A DNA stretch of 64,000 nucleotides from Parundibacterium terreum (GTDB lineage: Bacteria; Pseudomonadota; Gammaproteobacteria; Burkholderiales; Burkholderiaceae_D): contig NZ_BMED01000006.1 of the NCBI RefSeq assembly GCF_014636315.1, positions 372,001 through 436,000 on the forward strand. Direction: 5' to 3'. Below, piece by piece: positions 42,106 to 51,137 of the stretch. Each line of letters begins with the position of its first letter. Position 1 is the first letter of the stretch. The translations under genes were made by a program, and so were the position numbers. The notes under the pieces are model-generated. The model had not been told where the DNA came from. It was given only the letters and a program-made list of their open reading frames with translations, and did no database searches.

Positions 42106-43071
42106 CTACCAGACGCCAGTCGCCAGCGTAGTCGGTGCATATTCGCGCAAGGTCCAGCGTAGCGGCAAGGCGGCTGTCTTGCGCCAGATGCGTTTTACCT
42201 TCAGTTGCCACAGCCTTTGCGCACCGGCGAAGCCGGCGGTTTCTTCTGAGTTCCACAGTACTTCTACCGTGCCCTGTACATGCAGCAGGTCGCCGGTAGA
42301 AAAATCGACGAACAGCAGCGCCGCTCTCGGGTCCATCAGCATATTGCCCAGGGTATTGAAGAAGCGGTTGCCGGTGAAGTCAGGGATGGTGAGCGTGTCG
42401 CCGTCTTTGTCGGAAGCGATGCGGACAAAGCCGGGGCGGCCGCCGCGATGCGAGATGTCTGTACCCTCGCCCTCTCCACCGCTGGTGGCGACGAACAGCG
42501 TGTCGGCCTGGCGGATCAGCTCGCCGGCTTGCTGGTCCAGCCGAGTAAAGTGCGTGATTTCCGGTTCGGCACGGGGACCGGAGATGAACTCCACATCGCG
42601 TAGCTGTATGTATTTGGGGCAGTTGCCGAAGGATTCCTCAATTGCAACCAGCATGCCTTGTCCGTCGCTATTGGCGATGAAGCCGTTGGCGCGGTTGCGG
42701 CGGCGGGTGGACAGGTCCAGGCCCAGCAGGCCTATCGCTTTGCCGATGGCGAATTGTTCGGTGTACGGTGCAAAGGCTTCCGGCTGTACCGCCAGGTGCA
42801 GGCTGCGGGCGTCCGGGCTGCTGACGAATCCGGGCTGGCCTGCCAGCATGATGGCGCTGGGCCAGCCTTCTGCATCGGTGGTGCTGGCCAGCAGATAGGG
42901 AAGCAGCGGGAAGAAGCTGCGGTGCTGCTCCGGCATATAGTCGCGGATGGCGGCACCATTGGAGCCGCCGCCAGCCAACTGGTGCGCGCGTAATTCGCCG
43001 GCGTGGAAGGGCGTATGCTCAAAGTCGGCATGCTCTGCCGCTTCAGCCGCTATGACTGGTACGGGGCTCAT
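42106..43071 (-). CDS. Pyridoxamine 5'-phosphate oxidase-like flavin protein
   Basis: 321 residues, soluble. Two split-barrel-like halves: QHRSFFPLLPYLLASTTDAE and the second half beginning DTLFVATSGGEGEGTDISHR, followed by GNRFFNTLGNMLMDPRAALL. These are the patterns of FMN-binding PNPOx-fold proteins. It overlaps the GST gene by ATGA, so the two products may cooperate, for example in reduction or detoxification of an electrophile. A divergent LysR regulator precedes the pair. Substrate unknown. Confidence 0.8.
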   Translation of the reverse strand: MSPVPVIAAEAAEHADFEHTPFHAGELRAHQLAGGGSNGAAIRDYMPEQHRSFFPLLPYLLASTTDAEGWPSAIMLAGQPGFVSSPDARSLHLAVQPEAFAPYTEQFAIGKAIGLLGLDLSTRRRNRANGFIANSDGQGMLVAIEESFGNCPKYIQLRDVEFISGPRAEPEITHFTRLDQQAGELIRQADTLFVATSGGEGEGTDISHRGGRPGFVRIASDKDGDTLTIPDFTGNRFFNTLGNMLMDPRAALLFVDFSTGDLLHVQGTVEVLWNSEETAGFAGAQRLWQLKVKRIWRKTAALPLRWTLREYAPTTLATGVW

Positions 43072-43706
43072 GCTGCCGCCGGTACAGGCAATTTGGGCAT
43101 GGCCTTGAAGTTCGGCAGTGCTTCTATCCTTGCCAGCCAGGCACGCAGATTCGGATAGGGTTCCAGCGGGATGCGGCCTTCAGGGGCGTGCGCGATATAG
43201 GAGTAGCAGGCGAGGTCGGCCAGAGTTGGGTATTCTGCTGCCAGATAGCTGCGCTCCGCCAGGTACTGCTCCATAAACTGGAACAGCCTGTTGGCGATTC
43301 CCGCGGCCACGACCGGATCTCCCGGCGCATTCCATTGCAGAGCCATGCGTGCAGTGCAAGGTCCGAATTTCACTTCGCCCGCTGCAATCGAAAACCAGCG
43401 CTGTATCTGTGCCGCGGTGACGGGATCATCCGACAACCATTGGCTGTTTGGCGCATAGCGTTTCACCAGATACACCAGGATCGCATTGCTGTCGGTCAGC
43501 GTTAGCTCACCATCCTGCAGCACTGGTATCTGGCCGAGCGGATTCAATTGCAAAAATTCCGGCGTCGCCCGCTTGCTCGCCGCTGCCTCCACAAAACGGT
43601 AAGGAATCTGCAGCATGGTGAGCAAAAGCTCCACGCGGTGGCAGTGGCCGGAATAGATGGTGCCGTGCAAGGTGATGTCGGCAGGCTGTCTGGATGTGCT
43701 GGTCAT
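43068..43706 (-). CDS. Glutathione S-transferase
   Basis: 212 residues from the ATG at 43706, preceded by GAGGTAAGCGCC; a 31-residue longer reading is not supported. Thioredoxin-like domain with Ser-containing TIYSGHCHRVELLL, cis-Pro in PLGQIPVLQDGELTL and the glutathione-binding DSNAILVYLVKRY. Helical domain with YPTLADLACYSYIAHAPEG. Co-translated with the PNPOx-like gene (ATGA overlap) and divergent from a LysR regulator that presumably controls both. Confidence 0.9.
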   Translation of the reverse strand: MTSTSRQPADITLHGTIYSGHCHRVELLLTMLQIPYRFVEAAASKRATPEFLQLNPLGQIPVLQDGELTLTDSNAILVYLVKRYAPNSQWLSDDPVTAAQIQRWFSIAAGEVKFGPCTARMALQWNAPGDPVVAAGIANRLFQFMEQYLAERSYLAAEYPTLADLACYSYIAHAPEGRIPLEPYPNLRAWLARIEALPNFKAMPKLPVPAAA

Positions 43707-43778
43707 GGCGCTTACCTCGGTGTGTGGACTATGCCGATGATGATAACTCTTCCGGTATATGACGTAAATAATGCTATA

Positions 43779-43797
43779 GTGGAAATCAGCTTTCCAC
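43779..43797. promoter_or_regulatory. Palindromic operator in the GST-lysR gap
   Basis: GTGGAAATCAGCTTTCCAC, a perfect 7-bp inverted repeat with 5-base spacer, in the 116-base gap between the divergent GST and lysR genes. It overlaps a possible -10 (TATAGT) of lysR. Typical size and position for a LysR-type autoregulatory site. Confidence 0.5.
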
Positions 43798-43822
43798 AAA
43801 TAGGAAGAATAAAGGGGCTTCT

Positions 43823-44728
43823 ATGGATAGATTGGATGAATTAGTCGTTTTTCTTGCCATCCTGGAAACTGCCAGCCTCAGCGGCGCCGGGCGCAAGCTG
43901 CGACGCTCTCCGCCTGCCGTCACGCGTACACTGGCGGCTCTGGAAGAGCGGGTAGGCACGCGGCTGGTAGAGCGCACTACCCGCAGGCTGGCCGCCACCG
44001 AAGCCGGCCTGCGGCTGGCCGAGCTGGCGCGGCGGGTATTGGCAGACTATGAAGATGCGGTGCGTGAAGACGCCGATGCACCCTTGCGCGGCAAGCTGAG
44101 AGTCACCGCGCCGCAGGTATTCGGCCGCCGCCATGTAGCGCCGGTCGTGCTCAGCTTCATGGACAAGTATCCGTCCATGCAGGTGGAGCTGATGCTGGGC
44201 GACCGCAATCTGGACCTGATAGAAGAAGGTCTGGACCTAGCCGTGCGCATAGGCCGGCTGGCGGATGCCGGCATCGTGGCGCGCAAAGTGGGCGAGGTAA
44301 AGCGCCTGCTGGTCGCCAGCCCCGACTATATTGCCAAGCGCGGCGCACCGCAGACACCGGATGACCTGGCCGCGCATGACACCATCCACAATACCGGTGT
44401 ACCCGCACCGCCGGAATGGCGCTTCCGCCACGCGGGCAGCGATCACACAGTGCGCGTCACGCCGCGCCTGACCGTCAATGATGTAGACGCGATGCTGTTT
44501 GCGGTGCGCTCCGGCCGGGGCCTGGGGCGGCCGCTGTCTTACCAGGCGGCAGACGATATTGCCAAAGGCACGCTGGTACGGCTGATGCCCGACTGGGAAA
44601 ACGATGCTGTTCCAGTGAGCCTGGTGGTGTCCAGCGCGCGCCATATGGCACCCAAGCTGCGCGCCTTCATGGATCATGCGGTGGAATGCCTCAGCAAGCT
44701 GGAAGTGCTGCAGCCTTTGCCCAAATAA
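43823..44728 (+). CDS. LysR-family regulator
   Basis: 301 residues. N-terminal helix-turn-helix (LDELVVFLAILETASLSGAG, then SPPAVTRTLAALEERVGTRL) and a C-terminal effector domain of the CrgA-like group (GKLRVTAPQVFGRRHVAPVV). Divergent from the GST/PNPOx operon; the palindrome at 43779 lies 25 bases upstream of its start. It probably senses the compound handled by those enzymes. Confidence 0.9.
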   Translation: MDRLDELVVFLAILETASLSGAGRKLRRSPPAVTRTLAALEERVGTRLVERTTRRLAATEAGLRLAELARRVLADYEDAVREDADAPLRGKLRVTAPQVFGRRHVAPVVLSFMDKYPSMQVELMLGDRNLDLIEEGLDLAVRIGRLADAGIVARKVGEVKRLLVASPDYIAKRGAPQTPDDLAAHDTIHNTGVPAPPEWRFRHAGSDHTVRVTPRLTVNDVDAMLFAVRSGRGLGRPLSYQAADDIAKGTLVRLMPDWENDAVPVSLVVSSARHMAPKLRAFMDHAVECLSKLEVLQPLPK

Positions 44729-44824
44729 AACTTATTGTCCATATTGACGCATCAATTTCCATTCAGAAAATGCCTGATAGCAAGAGCTGAACAGAACCAG
44801 GGAGCTTAGGCAAAACAAGACCGC

Positions 44825-44842
44825 AGGTCATATGCCAGTCAC
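44825..44842 (+). promoter_or_regulatory. Possible Pho box upstream of the phosphate transporter
   Basis: AGGTCAT-ATGC-CAGTCAC, two 7-bp direct repeats with 4-base spacer, 10 of 14 positions matching the Pho box unit CTGTCAT. About 70 bases before the ATG of the phosphate transporter. Match quality is moderate. Confidence 0.3.
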
Positions 44843-44913
44843 ATTCAAAAGGTAGATTTGACAAGCAAATTCAGGCTCAAATCCCATCCCCCTTTTCTTG
44901 TGAAGGCATCGCC

Positions 44914-46554
44914 ATGAGTTCCAGCGTAGACACCCTGCATGCAGCTGCATCCTCGCACACCCACCCACCTCGGCACCCGTCGCGCCCGCATATAGACCAG
45001 AAGAACGGCCCGCTGGCAGGCCTGATCTTTATCTGCCTGCTGGCAACGGGCCTGCTGTTCACCGGCTATAGCCTGACGACCGACGTGACCGAAGCCGGCG
45101 GTGGCGCCGGGAGCTGGGTGCCCTATCTGTTGCTGGGCGTGGCCTTGCTGATTGCTTTGGGCTTTGAATTCGTCAACGGCTTTCACGATACCGCCAATGC
45201 GGTAGCGACGGTGATCTACACGCACTCGTTGCCGCCCAATTTTGCGGTGATGTGGTCAGGCTTCTTTAATTTCCTCGGTGTGCTGCTGTCTAGCGGTGCA
45301 GTGGCCTTTGGCATTATTTCGCTGCTGCCGGTGGAGCTGATCTTGCAGGTAGGCTCCGGCTCAGGCTTTGCGATGGTGTTTGCCTTGCTGATCGCCGCCA
45401 TCATGTGGAACCTGGGCACCTGGTGGCTGGGTTTGCCTGCCTCTTCCTCGCATACGATGATAGGCTCCATCCTCGGCGTCGGCGTTGCCAATGCACTCAT
45501 GCATGGCCGCGACGGCACCAGCGGTGTCGATTGGGAACAGGCTGCCAAGGTCGGCTACTCATTGCTGCTGTCGCCGCTGGTAGGTTTTGTCTGCGCGGCA
45601 CTGTTGCTGCTGGCAATGCGTGCGCTGGTGAAGAGCAAGGAATTGTATGAAGCCCCGGCCGGCAAGACGCCGCCGCCATGGTGGATACGCGGCCTGCTGA
45701 TTCTGACCTGCACCGGCGTTTCCTTCGCGCATGGCTCCAATGACGGCCAAAAAGGCATGGGCCTGATCATGCTGATACTGGTGGGCACCGTGCCTATGGC
45801 CTATGCGCTGAACCGCGCGATGCCGGTAGACCATGTGACGCAGTTCGTCGCGGTATCGCAAGTGACGCAGCAATCGCTGCAAAAATACCTGGAACCTACA
45901 GTCGCCCTTCCTGCCGATTCGCGCAAAACTTTGTCTGAATATGTGCGCACCCGCGAGCTGAAGCCGGATGTAGTACCGGCTCTGGCCGTGATGGTAGGCT
46001 CCATCGGCCTGCAGGTGAAAGAACACGGCTCCCTGGCCAAGGTGCCGCAACAGTCGGTGGCCAACGTGCGTAATGACATGTATTTGGCCGCAGAAGCGAT
46101 ACGCTTCCTGGACAAGAACGGTGCCACCGGTTTTGATGACGACACCAAGGCCAACCTGAAAGCCTTCAAGAAACAGATAGATGACGCGACCAAGTTCATC
46201 CCGCTGTGGGTAAAGGTGGCAGTAGCGATTGCGCTGGGCCTGGGCACCATGGTCGGCTGGAAGCGCATCGTGGTGACCGTCGGCGAAAAAATAGGCAAGA
46301 CCCACCTGACCTATGCGCAGGGCGCTTCCGCAGAGCTGGTAGCGATGCTGACGATAGGCGCAGCCGATATATACGGCTTGCCGGTATCCACCACACATGT
46401 CTTGTCATCCGGCGTGGCGGGTACGATGGCGGCTAACCGCTCGGGCCTGCAACTGTCCACCATCCGCAACCTGGCAGCGGCCTGGGTGCTGACCTTGCCG
46501 GTAGCGATCCTGCTGTCCGGCTCGCTGTACTGGTTGTTCTCTCACTTGTTCTGA
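44914..46554 (+). CDS. pit: PiT-family inorganic phosphate transporter
   Basis: 546 residues, about ten membrane helices. The two PiT signature repeats are present: GFEFVNGFHDTANAVATVIY near the N-terminus and LTCTGVSFAHGSNDGQKGMG in the middle. ASSSHTMIGSILGVGVAN and YGLPVSTTHVLSSGVAGTMA also match. A soluble loop of about 170 residues splits the helices. PiT proteins import phosphate with a cation. The His-rich N-terminus (SSHTHPPRHPSRPH) is unusual. GAAGG precedes the ATG; a terminator follows at 46588. Confidence 0.95.
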   Translation: MSSSVDTLHAAASSHTHPPRHPSRPHIDQKNGPLAGLIFICLLATGLLFTGYSLTTDVTEAGGGAGSWVPYLLLGVALLIALGFEFVNGFHDTANAVATVIYTHSLPPNFAVMWSGFFNFLGVLLSSGAVAFGIISLLPVELILQVGSGSGFAMVFALLIAAIMWNLGTWWLGLPASSSHTMIGSILGVGVANALMHGRDGTSGVDWEQAAKVGYSLLLSPLVGFVCAALLLLAMRALVKSKELYEAPAGKTPPPWWIRGLLILTCTGVSFAHGSNDGQKGMGLIMLILVGTVPMAYALNRAMPVDHVTQFVAVSQVTQQSLQKYLEPTVALPADSRKTLSEYVRTRELKPDVVPALAVMVGSIGLQVKEHGSLAKVPQQSVANVRNDMYLAAEAIRFLDKNGATGFDDDTKANLKAFKKQIDDATKFIPLWVKVAVAIALGLGTMVGWKRIVVTVGEKIGKTHLTYAQGASAELVAMLTIGAADIYGLPVSTTHVLSSGVAGTMAANRSGLQLSTIRNLAAAWVLTLPVAILLSGSLYWLFSHLF

Positions 46555-46587
46555 CGGTCTCTTAAAGACTGGCAGCAAAAAAGCAGA

Positions 46588-46612
46588 AAGCCCGGCTTTA
46601 TTGGCCGGGCTT
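46588..46612 (+). terminator. Intrinsic terminator of the phosphate transporter gene
   Basis: AAGCCCGGC / GCCGGGCTT stem (46588-46596, 46604-46612) with a 7-base loop, followed by TCTTACTT. It lies 33 bases after the stop. Confidence 0.8.
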
Positions 46613-46639
46613 CTTACTTGATGAGACTGAATAGAAAAA

Positions 46640-46727
46640 TAGGGTGGACGTCTGTTCCACACACCGGGAAGAGAGGGAGGGATGCCCTAACCGGTTAATG
46701 CTTATGTGGGCAGAGCAGTCCACCCTA
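46640..46727. repeat. Imperfect inverted repeat (TAGGGTGGAC type)
   Basis: TAGGGTGGAC at 46640-46649 and its complement GTCCACCCTA at 46718-46727, with partly complementary inner bases. Lies between the phosphate transporter terminator and the stop of the MipA-like gene. The TAGGGTGGAC end is common in short proteobacterial intergenic repeats. Confidence 0.55.
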
Positions 46728-46776
46728 CAAGGGGACTGCGCTTCCCAAGCCTAAAAGCAAGCTCAGGAAAAAGACC

Positions 46777-47595
46777 TTAAAAACTGTAGCCTATCGATGC
46801 ACCAACAGAAGCATTGGTGCGGCGGGCCACCAGCGGGCTGTCGCGTGCTTCATCACCCAGGCGTGTCACTTCTGCGCCGACTGTGCTTACCCAGTTCTGC
46901 GTCAATGCATGGCGCCACATCACACCCACGCTGCTGCCTGCCACGCCGGCTGTCGGCGTATATACCGCATTGCTGCTGGCCACAGATTGCGACGGCGTGA
47001 CGCCGAAGTAAGTTTGCATCAGCGACTTGTTACCGTAAGCAAAACCGGCCGATGCCTGCACCAGATCCTGCTTGGTGGAATAGACATCGTAGCGGCCGAT
47101 GACATCCAGCTCGGTGCCGCGACGTTCACCCAGTGTCTGGCGCAAGGCGGTGTTCACGTGGAAAGGGCCGTTGTCATAGTTACCGAACAAATTGACCTGG
47201 GCGCGGGTATCGATGTCACCCATGCCGCGCAGGCGGTTGCGGGCGCCGTTATCGTTGTCGCCGGCAGATTCCTTGCGGGAACCGCTAGCGCCCAGGCTGG
47301 CGGCAAACGAGAAGCCGTTGTAGTTATTGACGAAGCGGTAACCGATACCGTCCGACGTGCTGACAAATACGCCGTTGGAAAAATTGGCCTCGCCAAATAG
47401 GCCGGCACGCCATTGAGATTTGTCGCCGAATAAACGGTCGCCGTAAGTGATGCCGGCACCGATGGTTTGTTCTGCCTGCTCGTTGGAACGTGCGCTTGCC
47501 ACAGGCGACGCCAGCGTGGAATTATCCGCGGCGAGAACAGGCAGGGCCGGCAGAGCGGCAGCGATGGTCAACAGAGCGAGTAGCTTGCGCTTCAT
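46777..47595 (-). CDS. MipA/OmpV-family outer-membrane protein
   Basis: 272 residues. Signal peptide about 1-22 (LPALPVLAA), then alternating beta-strand pattern and a terminal Phe (ASIGYSF), as expected of an outer-membrane barrel. Motifs YGDRLFGDKSQWRAGLFG and GVMWRHALTQNWVSTVGAEV fit the MipA/OmpV family (MltA-interacting scaffold relatives). A good AAAAGGATATAACC site precedes the ATG. Function could be scaffolding of murein enzymes or a small porin. Confidence 0.75.
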   Translation of the reverse strand: MKRKLLALLTIAAALPALPVLAADNSTLASPVASARSNEQAEQTIGAGITYGDRLFGDKSQWRAGLFGEANFSNGVFVSTSDGIGYRFVNNYNGFSFAASLGASGSRKESAGDNDNGARNRLRGMGDIDTRAQVNLFGNYDNGPFHVNTALRQTLGERRGTELDVIGRYDVYSTKQDLVQASAGFAYGNKSLMQTYFGVTPSQSVASSNAVYTPTAGVAGSSVGVMWRHALTQNWVSTVGAEVTRLGDEARDSPLVARRTNASVGASIGYSF

Positions 47596-47831
47596 GGTTA
47601 TATCCTTTTCTAAAACGATGGAGTGAAGCGTGGATGCCGTTCAACTAGGCATGCCGCCGCTTCGGAACGAAGATTAGCAAAGGGAAAGGATGGGTACTAC
47701 CAGGATGTGCGAAGAGCCGCTATTCAGGCTATTTGGTACTGCGAATTAGTACCTTTGAGGTAAATTGAACTTTATGGAACCGTAAAACTGGGGTAGGCAC
47801 CAATGTTCTTGCGTTCGCAGTAGATGACACG

Positions 47832-47978
47832 GTAGGGTGTGTTAGCGAAGCGTAACGCACCGAATTCGTCGCAATCCTTTGCCGTCTTTATTAATCAACG
47901 AGGTCGCTGCCAACGATGAAGTTTGATTCAATAGCCGGTGAATCATTCGGTGCGTTACGCTTCGCTAACACACCCTAC
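47832..47978. repeat. Perfect 34-bp inverted repeat in a 419-base gap
   Basis: Arms 47832-47865 and 47945-47978 are exact reverse complements (outer end GTAGGGTGTGTTAGCGAAGC) around a 79-base spacer. It lies in the gene-free stretch 47596-48014 between the MipA-like and LytTR genes, just past the stop of the LytTR gene. The spacer has no gene. GTAGGGTG...GCGTAACGCACC elements occur dispersed in many bacteria. The remainder of the gap should hold the MipA promoter. Confidence 0.9.
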
Positions 47979-48014
47979 ATTCTGTGTTCTACGTTCATCT
48001 GGAGAAGGTTCCGA

Positions 48015-48746
48015 CTACATCATCGCCCTGATACGCTCATACCCCGCCTTGCTGATAGGGATCTGTTTACCGTCCCGCATCAGCGCCACATGGCTGTCCT
48101 TGGTCTGGCGTTCTATGCTCTGCAGTTTTTCTATATTGATGATGTAGGAGCGGTGTATGCGTACAAACTTCTTCGGGTCCAGCTGCGTCTCCAGCTCGGA
48201 CAGCCTCTGCGTCTTCAGGTAGCACTTCCCTTCAGACTGTATGCTGATGTAGTCATCCTGCGCCTCGGCATAATCCATCTTCTCTACAGGTATCACATGC
48301 ACCTGGTTGCGGTCGCGGATCAGGATGCGTTCCAGCTTTTCGCCGGTTTGCGTCAGCAGGTTTTCCAGTGCGGGCAGGGTCTGGCCGAGCGCCTTGCGTG
48401 CCTGTGCCAGAGCCTCGTCAAAGCGGGTTTGCGAGAAAGGTTTCAGCAAATAATCCACCGCATGCAGGTCGAAGGCCTTCAGCGCGTACTGGTCGTATGC
48501 AGTGGTAAAGATCACGCCGCTGTTGCGGCCTGTCAGCTCCAGCACTTCCAGCCCGGTCAGCTTGGGCATTTGTATGTCCAGGAAGACCAGGTCCGGGTTC
48601 AGGCCGGTGATGTCCTTCACCGCCTGCAGGCCGTTGTCGCATTCGCCGATGATTTCCATGTCTGCATGCTGGCCCAGATACTCGCGCACCAGGCGGCGGG
48701 CCAGGTCTTCATCATCCACGATTAGTACTTTGATGGTTTCGCTCAT
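48015..48746 (-). CDS. LytTR-family response regulator (second system)
   Basis: 243 residues. Receiver domain with LIVDDEDLARRLVREYLGQH, phospho-acceptor Asp in LVFLDIQMPK and Lys in YLLKPF. LytTR output domain with YAEAQDDYISIQSEGKCYLK and KKFVRIHRSYIINIEKLQSI. Last gene of a four-gene minus-strand series: two LiaF-like membrane proteins, LytS-type kinase, this regulator. A 13-base gap separates it from the kinase. Candidate direct-repeat operators lie upstream of the operon at 51138-51200. Confidence 0.95.
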   Translation of the reverse strand: MSETIKVLIVDDEDLARRLVREYLGQHADMEIIGECDNGLQAVKDITGLNPDLVFLDIQMPKLTGLEVLELTGRNSGVIFTTAYDQYALKAFDLHAVDYLLKPFSQTRFDEALAQARKALGQTLPALENLLTQTGEKLERILIRDRNQVHVIPVEKMDYAEAQDDYISIQSEGKCYLKTQRLSELETQLDPKKFVRIHRSYIINIEKLQSIERQTKDSHVALMRDGKQIPISKAGYERIRAMM

Positions 48747-48759
48747 GTCTTTTTTATAT

Positions 48760-49824
48760 TCAGGCTTCGTTATAGCTCAGCGGCAGCGCCATCTCCACCA
48801 CAAACTGCCCTTCAGCCAAGGTCCAGTCTACCCGTGCCCTGTCACCGTAGATGCTGGCAAAGCGCTGGCGGATATTCTTCAGGCCGGTGCCATTACCGGC
48901 GGTTGTGGTGGGGTTGCTGTCCACCGGGTTGCTGACTGAAACGTGCAGCCACTGCTCGCGGGCAAAGGCTTGCAGCGTGACCGTGCCGCCGTCCACCAGA
49001 TCGCGTATGCCGTGCTTGATGGCGTTTTCTATCAGGGGCTGCAATATCATCGGTGGTATCAGCGCGCGCTGCGCATTGTCTGCAACATCCATTTCTGATC
49101 CAAGTTTTTTGCCGAAGCGTATTTTCTCTATCGCCAGAAAGCTGCTGCACAGTGCAATCTCGTCTGCCAGCGGTATCACCTGCTTTTCCGACAGTGCCAG
49201 GGTTTGCCGGAAAAACTGCGCCAGTTCTATCGTCATGCTGCGTGCGGCGGGGCCGTCCATCGTCGTCAGCGCACTGATGGAATTGAGGCTGTTAAACAAG
49301 AAATGCGGATTGATCTGCGTGCGCAAAACCTGCAGCTCTGCATCCCGCGCCAGTACCTTGGATTCTGCCGCCCTGCGCTCTGCCAGCCGCATGGTGTCAA
49401 ATGCGATCAGCACATCATGCGCGAGGATGGACAGCAGATAAAAGCCGCAACCGGCAGCAAACAGCACCACCGCCACATGCTGAGATATATTCACCGCCGC
49501 ATAATCGCCGGCCAGCGTTTGCGCCAACTGATTCCACACCTGGCAAATGGCCAGCCATGCAAAACCCGCAATCAGCGAAGAGCCGCCGAACACTGCCACT
49601 GCAAAAATGAAATGCCGCTTCGACAAAGGCAGCGAGCGACATACGTAATAGGCGGAAGAAGCGACAAAGCTGTACAGCAGCGCTGCCGGCAGTGCAAACA
49701 GCAGCGCACTGCCCCAGCTGGCCAGCTCCGCGGTCACCATCAGCAGTGCGACAAACAGCCCGGTCAGCATCCATGCGGATAGGTACCACAGCAGCTTGCG
49801 GGCGTTAGTGAGGATGGGGTGCAT
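48760..49824 (-). CDS. LytS-type sensor histidine kinase (second system)
   Basis: 354 residues. Four or more membrane helices within residues 10-140, then acceptor His in NPHFLFNSLNSISALTTMD, N-box PLIENAIKHGIRD and a G-rich GNGTGLKNIRQRF. Pairs with the following LytTR regulator. Its operon starts with two LiaF-like proteins, and in Firmicutes LiaF inhibits the kinase LiaS. An analogous control of this unrelated kinase is an inference. No strong ribosome site is visible before the ATG at 49824. Confidence 0.95.
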   Translation of the reverse strand: MHPILTNARKLLWYLSAWMLTGLFVALLMVTAELASWGSALLFALPAALLYSFVASSAYYVCRSLPLSKRHFIFAVAVFGGSSLIAGFAWLAICQVWNQLAQTLAGDYAAVNISQHVAVVLFAAGCGFYLLSILAHDVLIAFDTMRLAERRAAESKVLARDAELQVLRTQINPHFLFNSLNSISALTTMDGPAARSMTIELAQFFRQTLALSEKQVIPLADEIALCSSFLAIEKIRFGKKLGSEMDVADNAQRALIPPMILQPLIENAIKHGIRDLVDGGTVTLQAFAREQWLHVSVSNPVDSNPTTTAGNGTGLKNIRQRFASIYGDRARVDWTLAEGQFVVEMALPLSYNEA

Positions 49825-49860
49825 GGGCAGGGGCTAGTGGGTGGCGGGAAATGATAAAAA

Positions 49861-50559
49861 TCAGTTTTTCACTTCCACGCCGCCCATGATGGCCTCACCC
49901 TCTATCACCAGGCGCTTGAGCGAGTTCATCGGCGGTACGGTCTTGTCATCCATGCCGGCCAGGATGGGCGTGCCGTTCATCACCACAGACCAGTCGGTAG
50001 GCACCTTGATGACAATGCCGCCCCACATCGCAAACACACTGATCACCGCCTCATCCACGATGGAGGCCTGGCGCAGATCCAGCTCCACCCCGCCCATCAC
50101 CGCCAGGATATCGCCACCCTTGAAGGCCTGCGAATCGCTTTTCAGGTTATGCCCGCTCATCACGGCCACCACGTCTACGCTGCTGGTGTCGCCCGGCTGC
50201 AGCGTGATGCCGTCGCGGTGCGCACGCCATTGCTTGCCATACAGCCCGCGGGACAAGACCATGGCGCCGGCAAAGATCAGGAAAGCCGGCCACCAGTCGC
50301 GCCAGCGGAAATACACCAGGCCCAGATGCTGCAATATCATGCCGGTGCCTACCGCCACCAGCACGCCGCCGAGGATGTAGGCGCTGGTATGCCGCGCCTG
50401 GTGCAGCTTCATCACGCCGAAACCGACGAACACCAGCGGCCAAAAAGGCAGAAAATCGCTGGTATCAAAGATATGCAGATTGTTCAACAGGGCCAGCGCG
50501 CCGATCACGATGATGAAAGCACCGAAGAAGACCCGGCTTTGGTTGCGGTCGCGGTTCAT
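49861..50559 (-). CDS. LiaF-like membrane protein
   Basis: 232 residues. Four membrane helices in residues 10-105 in the LiaI/LiaF-like arrangement (FFGAFIIVIGALALLNNLHI, FLPFWPLVFVGFGVM). A C-terminal soluble domain of beta repeats follows (DVVAVMSGHNLKSDSQAFKG, GGDILAVMGGVELDLRQA, MGGVEVK), as in the LiaF/YvqF family that senses cell-wall damage. Overlaps the preceding small gene by ATGA and precedes the LytS-type kinase gene by 36 bases. A role in controlling that kinase is inferred. Confidence 0.85.
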   Translation of the reverse strand: MNRDRNQSRVFFGAFIIVIGALALLNNLHIFDTSDFLPFWPLVFVGFGVMKLHQARHTSAYILGGVLVAVGTGMILQHLGLVYFRWRDWWPAFLIFAGAMVLSRGLYGKQWRAHRDGITLQPGDTSSVDVVAVMSGHNLKSDSQAFKGGDILAVMGGVELDLRQASIVDEAVISVFAMWGGIVIKVPTDWSVVMNGTPILAGMDDKTVPPMNSLKRLVIEGEAIMGGVEVKN

Positions 50560-51002
50560 TTGGAAGACTCCTTATTCTTGTTATCGATATCGTGAGACAG
50601 GTTGAAGGCGCCGCGCAGCAAGATGCTGGCACCCCAGGCGATAAGGATCATCGGCCAAGTATTGCCAAATGTCCATCCCCACAGATGTTCCATGCAGGCA
50701 TACAGCCACCCTGCCGCCAGGATATGGTAGATGCCGCTCACCACATGCGCAGGCTTCTTCGCAAACACGATATTGGCCAGGCCAGAGATCGCCACTATCA
50801 GCGGCCACAGGTGCCAGAAAGTGAGGATATCCACATCCATGAAACCCAGCTTGTAGCCCAACACGATAACGCCCACCGCAATCAGCGACAGCCCCCACAC
50901 CAGATTGGAGCGCGCATCGCCGTCATCGCCGTAATACCACCGGCGCCGTTTTTTCTCATTGGGAGCACTATCCGCCCCGCCTTGCTGTAATTGATCAGAC
51001 AT
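50556..51002 (-). CDS. Small DUF5668 (LiaI/LiaF transmembrane-like) protein
   Basis: 148 residues. A charged N-terminus (KKRRRWYYGDDGD) is followed by four membrane helices (NLVWGLSLIAVGVIVLGYKL, LWPLIVAISGLANIVFA and two more), with no soluble LiaF domain. First gene of the operon, co-translated with the LiaF-like gene by ATGA overlap. GGAAAGGAAAGC is the ribosome site. Looks like a truncated relative of the next protein and could form a complex with it. Confidence 0.8.
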   Translation of the reverse strand: MSDQLQQGGADSAPNEKKRRRWYYGDDGDARSNLVWGLSLIAVGVIVLGYKLGFMDVDILTFWHLWPLIVAISGLANIVFAKKPAHVVSGIYHILAAGWLYACMEHLWGWTFGNTWPMILIAWGASILLRGAFNLSHDIDNKNKESSK

Positions 51003-51137
51003 TGCTTTCCTTTCCGAGGATAACCAGGCACTAGGGCCGTTTTGCCGCGTCCGGCACCGTTTTTAAAGGCCGGAAGGCGGTTTTGTTGTCAGCAAGGTCA
51101 AGATAAGGGATGGCGCGGCGCTTGTCGCGCGGTTTTC

